The notes under the pieces were generated by a model. The model had not been told where the DNA came from and did no database searches. It saw only the letters and a list, made by a program, of their open reading frames with translations. The position numbers and the translations under genes were made by a program. 9,727 bases of DNA from an uncultured Bacteroidota bacterium (GTDB lineage: Bacteria; Bacteroidota; Bacteroidia; Flavobacteriales; Flavobacteriaceae): the NCBI GenBank assembly GCA_903879875.1, contig CAIRNC010000501.1:1-9727 (forward strand), given 5' to 3'. Numbering within the stretch: the stretch's first letter is position 1; each line of letters opens with the position of its first letter. Positions 1 to 4,677 of this stretch are shown piece by piece.

Positions 1-1
1 A

Positions 2-1036
2 TTGACTATAGAAAATCATGGCGGGGGCGAACGTGAAATTATAAATCCAATCATTTCTTATACCCAAGCCAAAGAATTCAAAGAAAAATACAATTATCCA
101 TTTACCTATTGTTCGCTTTCGTTTACTGCAACTTCGACGGCTGAGGTAAAATTTGAAGCCGAAAAAACCGATCCTGAAATCTCCGTTCTTGGTGTGGACA
201 ATCATTATGTTACCAATTCAGGTTTAGAGGTCGAATATGGTAGGAATTTCAACGGTTTTGATATCGAAAACAACAATTATGTTTGTGTTGTAGGTTCTGA
301 TTTTATGAAAGGACTATTGAAAAACGTACAACCTATTGGAAAAACTCTTTCGATTCGCGGTGCCAAATTCAAAGTCATTGGCGTGCTAAAAGAAAAAGGT
401 TCCACTTTTGGAAACAGTCAAGATTTACGTGTTTTGATTCCCATTCAAGTGGCTCGCTCGCTTTTTACTGCGCCAAGTATCAATTACACCATGAGTGTGA
501 TGGTCGAAAAAAACGAATTGCTTACCCAAGCGATTGACAATGCCGTAATAACGATGCGAAAAGTAAGACGCTTAAGTCCTGTAGAAAATAATAATTTCGG
601 CATTATAAGAAGTGATGATTTGATCAACCGAATTTTGAGTATGACCAGCTATTTAGGCATTGCGGCGATTGTTATTAGTGTCATTACCATATTTGGCTCT
701 TCGATAGCGTTAATGAACATTATGATTGTTTCGGTAACCGAAAGAACCCGAGAAATTGGCGTTCGAAAAGCATTAGGAGCCAAAAGAAGTACCATTGCTT
801 TTCAATTTTTTATAGAAACCCTTCTCATCGGACAATTGGGAGGTTTGGTTGGTGTAATTCTAGGTTTATTGATTGGTTATGGCATTTCGACCGCCATTGG
901 TTTTGGTTTTGTTATTCCATGGACGGCTATTATATGGGCTTTTATTGTAAGCTTTATAGTGGCGGTTGTTTCGGGTTCTTATCCCGCCATAAAAGCCGCC
1001 TATCTCGACCCTATAGAGGCTTTGCGGTATGAGTAA
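2..1036 (+). CDS. ABC transporter permease, MacB/FtsX type (5'-truncated by window edge)
   Basis: This is the C-terminal 344 residues of an inner-membrane permease of the MacB/FtsX family. These proteins pair with an ATPase and couple ATP hydrolysis to movements of a periplasmic domain, usually for export of peptides, lipoproteins or drugs. Residues 1-205 as seen look like the MacB periplasmic core. A first hydrophobic segment near 217-240 is followed by the family signature around 246-262 (TERTREIGVRKALGAKR). Two more membrane segments lie near 270-295 and 306-328, and the protein ends with the typical YPAIKAAYLDPIEALRYE. The frame is open to the left edge and the first apparent start is an internal TTG, so the gene begins outside the window. 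MacB-type permeases of this lineage are about 410 residues, so roughly 65-75 residues and the first membrane helix are missing. The substrate cannot be told; the ATPase is probably further left. No clear terminator follows; the 3' side runs into hairpin repeats. Confidence 0.92.
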   Translation: MTIENHGGGEREIINPIISYTQAKEFKEKYNYPFTYCSLSFTATSTAEVKFEAEKTDPEISVLGVDNHYVTNSGLEVEYGRNFNGFDIENNNYVCVVGSDFMKGLLKNVQPIGKTLSIRGAKFKVIGVLKEKGSTFGNSQDLRVLIPIQVARSLFTAPSINYTMSVMVEKNELLTQAIDNAVITMRKVRRLSPVENNNFGIIRSDDLINRILSMTSYLGIAAIVISVITIFGSSIALMNIMIVSVTERTREIGVRKALGAKRSTIAFQFFIETLLIGQLGGLVGVILGLLIGYGISTAIGFGFVIPWTAIIWAFIVSFIVAVVSGSYPAIKAAYLDPIEALRYE

Positions 1037-1068
1037 AAAGGGAAAACTTCCAAGTTCTTTATTACTTA

Positions 1069-1139
1069 CCGCGTTGCAAATTCTACATTCTTTTTAATTT
1101 TAAAAGTAGGTACTCGTTGCAAATGAGCACCAGAGGGGG
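1069..1139 (+). repeat. Hairpin repeat, copy 1 (diverged)
   Basis: This is the oldest-looking of three copies of one intergenic repeat. It starts with CCGCGTTGCAAA, as copies 2 and 3 do, but its first hairpin has decayed. Its second hairpin is kept: CTCGTT (1113-1118) pairs with AATGAG (1122-1127) around a GCA loop, with one G-T pair replacing the G-C of the other copies. It then shares GAGCACCAGAGGG with them. It lies directly downstream of the ABC permease gene and next to copy 2. Strand is given as the orientation in which I read it. Confidence 0.8.
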
Positions 1140-1254
1140 TTGCAAATCCGCTATCGGGGACTTAGTATAGCGACTTTCAAGTGTCCGCGTTGCAAACGCT
1201 ACGATTTGTTTTCAATTTGAAAGTAGGTACTCGTTATAAACGAGCACCAGAGGG
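1140..1254 (+). repeat. Hairpin repeat, copy 2
   Basis: A left module at 1140-1159 (TTGCAAATCCGCTATCGGGG) is identical to 2150-2169. After 14 extra bases (1160-1173), 81 bp at 1174-1254 match 2170-2250 at 80 of 81 positions. The single difference (T at 1237, C at 2233) falls in a hairpin loop. Visible hairpins are GCGTT-GCA-AACGC (1187-1199) and CTCGTT-ATA-AACGAG (1230-1244). An outer 7-bp stem, CTTTCAA (1174-1180) with TTGAAAG (1217-1223), encloses the first hairpin. The 14 extra bases add a further stem, CGCTAT (1149-1154) with ATAGCG (1167-1172). A perfect palindrome GTTGCGCAAC follows at 1256-1265. The structure resembles REP/BIME elements, although no REP-associated transposase is in view. 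Confidence 0.88.
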
Positions 1255-1270
1255 GGTTGCGCAACAGCTA

Positions 1271-1285
1271 CTGATGTTATACACA
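1271..1285 (+). repeat. Inverted repeat at the 3' side of the SIMPL gene
   Basis: CTGATGTTATACACA at 1271-1285 is, at 14 of 15 positions, the reverse complement of TGTGTATAACGTCAG at 1988-2002. The two arms lie about 5 bp beyond the stop codon and 18 bp beyond the start codon of the SIMPL gene, so they frame just that gene. They read outwards like the ends of a small unit, but no target-site duplication was identified. Confidence 0.65.
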
Positions 1286-1289
1286 GTTT

Positions 1290-1970
1290 TTATTCAATTA
1301 AATACTTGACTTTAAAGGAAAAGGTAATTATTATCTTTTTAAATTCGCTACTCGAAAGTGTTATTGCTGTATTAGACATATTAAAGCGATTTGCATTTCC
1401 TAGGTAAAAATTAGTATCTGCATTTTGCTCAATTATTTCCAAAGGTTTGCCAATTTTATTCCCAACAGCATTTGTAATATATTCTGCTTTTGCTTTTGCG
1501 GCTTTTACAGCCTCAATTCTTACTTCTTTGTTGTAATTAACAATATCTGTATGATCTATTTTAACTACATCTGCTTCCTTGATGTTTGCATCAAAAAGTT
1601 TTTCAAACAAATTTGAAACCTGTTGTGCTGTTTCTAAAAGAAGTATGAATTGTTTACTTTGTTTAAATCCTACTTCTTTTCTTTTTTCAGTTATAATTGA
1701 AGAACTAAAATCAGATAATGTAAGTTTTGACTTTGAAATATTTAAATCACTTAAAATCTGTTGTAATTTGGTTTCCTGAGCATCTATAGAATATTTTTTA
1801 TTATCGATAGATTTTTCAATTAAAGTTATCGATATAAAGATTTGATTTGGGTCAATTTCTCTTTTTGCAGTTCCTATAACTTCAATGTAAGGAGGCTCAA
1901 CTTCTTTTGCGTTTTGAGAAAATACAAAATTACTTAAACAAATTAATAGTAGTAAAGATAAATTTTTCAT
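1290..1970 (-). CDS. SIMPL domain (DUF541) exported protein
   Basis: This 226-residue protein belongs to the SIMPL/DUF541 family, found in the periplasm or outer membrane of many bacteria; its biochemical role is not settled. Residues 1-18 form a signal peptide (MKNLSLLLLICLSNFVFS), with likely cleavage before Gln19, as is common in flavobacteria. The mature part opens with the family hallmark PPYIEVIGTAKREIDPNQIFISI (about 26-48, quoted only in part as a motif), and the domain fills the rest, ending in the beta-rich IIITFSFKVKYLIE. The length is near normal for a single-domain member, and there is no truncation. The ATG at 1970 is the only start that gives the full signal peptide. No Shine-Dalgarno is seen. 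The gene stands alone, framed by inverted repeats and by near-identical 81-bp direct repeats, which suggests insertion or cassette-like mobility. A TATATTTG -7 box lies about 80 bp upstream. Confidence 0.88.
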   Translation of the reverse strand: MKNLSLLLLICLSNFVFSQNAKEVEPPYIEVIGTAKREIDPNQIFISITLIEKSIDNKKYSIDAQETKLQQILSDLNISKSKLTLSDFSSSIITEKRKEVGFKQSKQFILLLETAQQVSNLFEKLFDANIKEADVVKIDHTDIVNYNKEVRIEAVKAAKAKAEYITNAVGNKIGKPLEIIEQNADTNFYLGNANRFNMSNTAITLSSSEFKKIIITFSFKVKYLIE

Positions 1971-1987
1971 GAGTAAGGTTTTAAAAT

Positions 1988-2002
1988 TGTGTATAACGTC
2001 AG
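1988..2002 (+). repeat. Inverted repeat at the 5' side of the SIMPL gene
   Basis: TGTGTATAACGTCAG is the partner of the inverted arm at 1271-1285 (14/15 matches). It lies in the presumed leader of the SIMPL gene and overlaps the leader motif (1990-2015) shared with the lipoprotein gene. Confidence 0.65.
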
Positions 2003-2015
2003 TTCGTCTAAAAAC
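1990..2015 (-). promoter_or_regulatory. Leader motif shared with the lipoprotein gene
   Basis: This 26-nt stretch matches 2825-2850 at 22 of 26 positions, with the common core TCAGTTCGT followed by TAAAAAC on the plus strand. Both sit 20-31 nt upstream of the start codon of a small minus-strand exported protein. This could be common ancestry of the flanks or a shared leader signal; the sequence cannot decide. Confidence 0.4.
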
Positions 2016-2048
2016 CTAAATTTCTTTACAAACCGACATTCGTAAGTT

Positions 2049-2056
2049 CAAATATA
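2049..2056 (-). promoter_or_regulatory. Probable -7 box for the SIMPL gene
   Basis: TATATTTG on the minus strand fits the Bacteroidota -7 consensus TAnnTTTG exactly. It would start transcription about 70-75 nt before the ATG at 1970. I found no TTG at the expected 19-21 nt upstream, so the assignment rests on the -7 box only. Confidence 0.4.
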
Positions 2057-2110
2057 CTACTTTTTAGCAATGATAAATTGCTTAATTAAAAAATGTAGTT
2101 TTGATGTTGG

Positions 2111-2250
2111 AATTGGTGCTTGTTGCTTGCCAATTGAAGTGGGCACGGATTGCAAATCCGCTATCGGGGCTTTCAAGTGTCCGCGTTGCAAACGCTACGA
2201 TTTGTTTTCAATTTGAAAGTAGGTACTCGTTACAAACGAGCACCAGAGGG
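2111..2250 (+). repeat. Hairpin repeat, copy 3 (most complete)
   Basis: Four small stems occur in series: AATTGG (2111-2116) with CCAATT (2130-2135); CGGATT-GCA-AATCCG (2146-2160); GCGTT-GCA-AACGC, the counterpart of 1187-1199; and CTCGTT-ACA-AACGAG, the counterpart of 1230-1244. The last three share a 3-nt loop closed by TT/AA while the outer arm bases differ, so pairing rather than exact sequence is kept. 2170-2250 equals 1174-1254 at 80/81 positions. GTAGG precedes the last hairpin, reminiscent of the short tetranucleotide before REP stems used by RAYT transposases. That link is an inference. Confidence 0.88.
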
Positions 2251-2279
2251 AAAACTGTATTTAGAAGTAGAGTCTGTAA

Positions 2280-2295
2280 GAAGTCGGGCGACTTC
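2280..2295 (-). terminator. Weak hairpin downstream of the lipoprotein gene
   Basis: GAAGTC and GACTTC form a GC-containing stem around a 4-base loop, about 20 nt beyond the lipoprotein stop codon on the minus strand. The following bases (TTACAG) are only slightly T-rich, so it may be a weak terminator or another module of the neighbouring hairpin repeat. Confidence 0.35.
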
Positions 2296-2314
2296 GTGTA
2301 GCTGGGAATGTTTT

Positions 2315-2794
2315 TTACGCTCTTCCATTAGTTTGAAATATGGAAACTGTTTTTTTTGTTAGATTTATTAAAACATTAAAATAACATTTACCACCATCAC
2401 ATGGACTCTGCAATTCTTGGGTTTTCCATTTATCATTATCTTGAACATTGCAAAAGCAAAAAATCCCAACTAATTTATCGCCATTTTTATCAATTTGAGG
2501 GAAATATTGTCTTTTGTAATATCTAAGGTCAATCCTGTTTTTCTCAACCTTTTTATTATAAATTTCAACTTGTTTTCTCAGTAAACGTTCAATGATTTTA
2601 ATTTCATTATCTGACAAGTTTATGACTTTTTTCGAATTGTTTAATTGTAAGATTGCTATATACTGTTCTCCATCTGTTGTGTCAATTGACACTTCTCTAT
2701 CAGGAATGTTTAGTTCATTTTGAATACTGATTTTTTCTTTTTTACAACTTATAATTAGAAATAAAAGAAAAAATAAAAGATATTGTTTTATCAT
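2315..2794 (-). CDS. Small hypothetical lipoprotein
   Basis: This is a 159-residue predicted lipoprotein of unknown function. Residues 1-17 are a lipoprotein signal: a positively charged start, a hydrophobic run (LLFFLLFLIIS) and a lipobox cysteine at position 17 (IISC). Lysines follow the cysteine (CKKEK) rather than the acidic residues associated with surface export in Bacteroidota, so I infer that it stays on the periplasmic side. The C-terminal half has a cysteine-containing segment (IFCFC near 111-115, then SPCDGGKC). It closes with a YFNVLINLTKKTVSIFQTNG pattern that I associate with small Bacteroidota lipoproteins, without a named function. The ATG at 2794 is required for the signal. 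Its coding sequence is AT-rich, it is not part of an obvious operon, and it shares a leader motif with the SIMPL gene. No partner or substrate can be named. Confidence 0.78.
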   Translation of the reverse strand: MIKQYLLFFLLFLIISCKKEKISIQNELNIPDREVSIDTTDGEQYIAILQLNNSKKVINLSDNEIKIIERLLRKQVEIYNKKVEKNRIDLRYYKRQYFPQIDKNGDKLVGIFCFCNVQDNDKWKTQELQSPCDGGKCYFNVLINLTKKTVSIFQTNGRA

Positions 2795-2824
2795 AATTTC
2801 TTAGAGTTTTGGTTTTTAAAATCA

Positions 2825-2854
2825 TGTACAAAATCAGTTCGTTTAAAAACGAAC
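2825..2854 (-). promoter_or_regulatory. Leader motif with an 8-bp hairpin before the lipoprotein gene
   Basis: 2825-2850 is the second copy of the 26-nt leader motif (22/26 with 1990-2015). Here it forms a stem, GTTCGTTT (2837-2844) with AAACGAAC (2847-2854); in the SIMPL copy the right arm is not complementary. The hairpin lies between the candidate -7 box and the start codon, so it would be in the transcript. Confidence 0.4.
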
Positions 2855-2875
2855 ATTTTTAAAATTAACCAACAA

Positions 2876-2883
2876 CAAACCTA
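2876..2883 (-). promoter_or_regulatory. Candidate -7 box for the lipoprotein gene
   Basis: TAGGTTTG on the minus strand fits TAnnTTTG and lies about 80 bp upstream of the ATG at 2794. A well-spaced -33 TTG is not evident, so this is tentative. Confidence 0.35.
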
Positions 2884-2961
2884 AATACAAAACCAACTTT
2901 CCATTAAGCTAGTTGCACAAATCCGTTGTAGTAGTTTTTGGTAGCTGTGTTTTTTAGCTGT

Positions 2962-3441
2962 TTATATTATTAATTCAAATGTTTCAATAAACTTTTGTTC
3001 CAAGTTTTTCTTTTTCCGTTTTATGTCCCATCGGGAAAAGAATATTATAAAAACTATGAACGAGTTAAAAGCTATATAAACTTCAAATGGAGTTTTTCTA
3101 GAACTTAAAAGGAAGAATAAATTAAATGCAAATAGAGAAATAATAGGAAAAAATTTCATCCAAACTATTTGGAATTTACTATTCGGTTCGATAGTATAAT
3201 TGACATTAAGTGTGTTATTCGTATTTTTATATTTACCTTTTAGAATGTAAAATGTTGGTGATATTGTTGAGTTCATTGTGAACCGAAATGTTGAATCGTC
3301 AAAGTTTCCATAAAAAGTTTTTGAAGTCCCGCCAAACATTGTGAAAATTCCGAATGGACTTAATTTAAGTTTTGGAGAACCAATTATAGAGTTTTCCTTA
3401 ATTCTATTTCGGAATTCGGTAATATTCAGTTTTGATTTCAT
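2962..3441 (-). CDS. Hypothetical small membrane protein with two predicted helices
   Basis: I do not recognise a named family for this 159-residue protein. Residues 1-90 are polar with a beta-rich look (FGIFTMFGG, then TFYGNFDDSTFRFTMNS, then ILKGKYK). Two hydrophobic segments follow near 95-113 and 119-136, with a short loop between them. A lysine/arginine-rich stretch (SRWDIKRKKKN, 136-146) comes next, which by the positive-inside rule puts the C-terminus in the cytoplasm; with two helices the N-terminal domain would then also be cytoplasmic. There is no signal peptide. The ATG at 3441 gives the whole frame, and no Shine-Dalgarno is seen. It stands alone between gaps of 167 and 169 bp and runs parallel to the SIMPL and lipoprotein genes. 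The intact, low-GC frame and sensible topology support a real gene, but no function is offered. Confidence 0.7.
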   Translation of the reverse strand: MKSKLNITEFRNRIKENSIIGSPKLKLSPFGIFTMFGGTSKTFYGNFDDSTFRFTMNSTISPTFYILKGKYKNTNNTLNVNYTIEPNSKFQIVWMKFFPIISLFAFNLFFLLSSRKTPFEVYIAFNSFIVFIIFFSRWDIKRKKKNLEQKFIETFELII

Positions 3442-3520
3442 TCAATTTATAAGCTAGAATTTTCGTTTTTATCAAAGGCTGTTTTCGGCAACATAGTTAC
3501 CAACTTATTCATAGGTCTGA

Positions 3521-3549
3521 CAAACTTAAGTATTTATTTTTCAAATATA
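3521..3549 (-). promoter_or_regulatory. Two candidate -7 boxes upstream of the small membrane protein gene
   Basis: On the minus strand TAAGTTTG (3521-3528) and TATATTTG (3542-3549) both fit TAnnTTTG. They lie about 80 and 100 bp before the ATG at 3441. Neither has an ideally spaced -33 TTG, so which one is used, if any, is open. Confidence 0.35.
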
Positions 3550-3610
3550 TAAAAATAGTTTGATTGAAATAGGAGTGGTAATTCAATTCTGTAAATTCAA
3601 AATAAGATTT

Positions 3611-4474
3611 CTAACGATTGGGCACTTCTGCCCGAATCATTCTATCGTTCCCATAAATATCTTTGCGTAATTGAATGTTTTTGAAGTCTAGTTTTTCAAG
3701 CAAAGCCACAGTTTCTGGTCCTAAATATTGGTTAATTTCAAAAAACAATTGTCCGTTTGCTGTACCGTTTTTGATTGCCAAAAGGGCAATTTTTTTGTAA
3801 AAAACCAAGGCGTCATCGTCTGCTACAAAGAGTGCCAAATGCGGCTCGTGTTCCAAAACATTCTTCTTGATTTCTTGCTTTTCTAAATTCCGAATGTATG
3901 GCGGATTGGAAATAATGATATCAAATGGTTGCAATAAATCTGCTGTTTCCAAAATGTTTTGTTGCAAAAAAGTAACAGCAACGTTGTTTTTCAAAGCATT
4001 ATTTTCAGCAATCGCTAGGGCTTTTTCAGAAACATCTAATGCAAAAACAAGCGCTTTCGGAAGATTTTTTGCCAATGCAATCGCAATGCAACCACTACCG
4101 GTCCCGATGTCGAGAATCTTTAATTCGTTTGCATTTTCTGTAGCGGCATTTTCTTTTATAATCCATTCGACCAATTCTTCGGTTTCGGGTCTTGGAATCA
4201 AAACATTCGCATTGACGGTGAAATCCATTCCGTAAAAAGAGGTTGATCCTATGATATATTGAATGGGAATTTCTGCTTTTAGTTGTTCCAGATGTGCATT
4301 CCAACGAAGCAATTCCGCATCTGAAAAAATCAACTCTGGCGCTAATGCTAAATCGATTCTTTTTAACTGCTTTTGGTTTTCAAGTAGTAGATAAAAAAAA
4401 CTTTCCGCTTCGCCTGCATCATAAACAGGCGTTAGTTCTTGTATAAAATAGGCTCTATAATCTCTTATTTTCAT
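3611..4474 (-). CDS. prmC: Peptide chain release factor N(5)-glutamine methyltransferase
   Basis: PrmC (HemK) methylates the glutamine of the GGQ motif in release factors RF1 and RF2 using S-adenosylmethionine, which raises termination efficiency. Numbering from the chosen start, an N-terminal helical domain (about 1-75) ends in the IPIQYIIG segment typical of the family. IPRPETEELVEW follows at 93-104. The SAM-binding motif I is LDIGTGSGCIAIALA (121-135), an acidic residue comes at the end of the next strand (ALDVSEKAL), and the catalytic NPPY is at 190-193. The length of 287 residues is normal. I prefer the ATG at 4474 (MKIRDYR) over an in-frame TTG four codons upstream at 4486, because ATG is usual and the family begins at about this point. 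The gene is divergent from lysS, and with mtaB these form a translation-related neighbourhood. Confidence 0.95.
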   Translation of the reverse strand: MKIRDYRAYFIQELTPVYDAGEAESFFYLLLENQKQLKRIDLALAPELIFSDAELLRWNAHLEQLKAEIPIQYIIGSTSFYGMDFTVNANVLIPRPETEELVEWIIKENAATENANELKILDIGTGSGCIAIALAKNLPKALVFALDVSEKALAIAENNALKNNVAVTFLQQNILETADLLQPFDIIISNPPYIRNLEKQEIKKNVLEHEPHLALFVADDDALVFYKKIALLAIKNGTANGQLFFEINQYLGPETVALLEKLDFKNIQLRKDIYGNDRMIRAEVPNR

Positions 4475-4624
4475 AGATAGTAGCAATCGCTATTGTTGTA
4501 AAAAGGCAGTTGAAATACTTTTAAACGGTAAATATACAAAGGATTTTAGGATAAACTCAGCTGTTCAAATAAGGAAATTTTTAGTGGTTTACTAAAAAAG
4601 CCAAGTATCTTCTGCACAGCACGC

Positions 4625-4656
4625 TTTGTTAATTAGGAACTTAAAGCTTATCTTTG
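4625..4656 (+). promoter_or_regulatory. lysS promoter (-33 TTTG, -7 TATCTTTG)
   Basis: TTTG at 4625-4628 and TATCTTTG at 4649-4656 are separated by 20 nt, a full match to the TTTG-N19-21-TAnnTTTG promoter of Bacteroidota. Transcription would begin near 4661-4664, giving a short leader of about 15 nt before the ATG at 4678. This is the clearest promoter in the window. Confidence 0.75.
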
Positions 4657-4677
4657 CGCTCTTAAAAACAGCTTATA

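Larger units (their letters stand above)
1971..2314. other. 344-bp gene-free stretch between the SIMPL and lipoprotein genes
   Basis: This gap holds, from left to right: the leader and probable promoter of the SIMPL gene (1971-2060); an AT-rich stretch with no recognised feature (2061-2110); a composite hairpin repeat (2111-2250); and a short hairpin at 2280-2295 that may end the lipoprotein transcript. Open frames crossing 2101-2362 on the plus strand run through the repeat and look spurious. Confidence 0.75.

Noticed and set aside
1037..1068. Terminator after the ABC permease gene
   Set aside because: No stem followed by a T-run is visible; only AT-rich sequence before the hairpin repeats.
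1069..1265. CRISPR-like array
   Set aside because: The repeats are not regularly spaced, there are no unique spacers of even length, and no cas genes are present.
1425..1779. Plus-strand frames opposite the SIMPL gene
   Set aside because: Antisense shadows, rich in Phe and Cys, inside a well-supported coding sequence.
2101..2362. Two overlapping plus-strand open frames (2101-2301 and 2150-2362)
   Set aside because: They run through the hairpin repeat and the end of the lipoprotein gene, have Arg/Ser/Cys-rich composition unlike neighbours, and no promoter or start context.
3867..4304. Frames inside prmC on both strands
   Set aside because: prmC has all its motifs in the chosen frame; these overlap it completely and show no domain.
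4475..4486. Upstream TTG start for prmC
   Set aside because: It adds only four residues (LLLS as encoded), is a rare start type, and the ATG at 4474 matches the usual family N-terminus.
4529..4536. prmC promoter at TATATTTA (minus)
   Set aside because: Imperfect -7 box with no TTG at the right distance; too weak to list as a feature.
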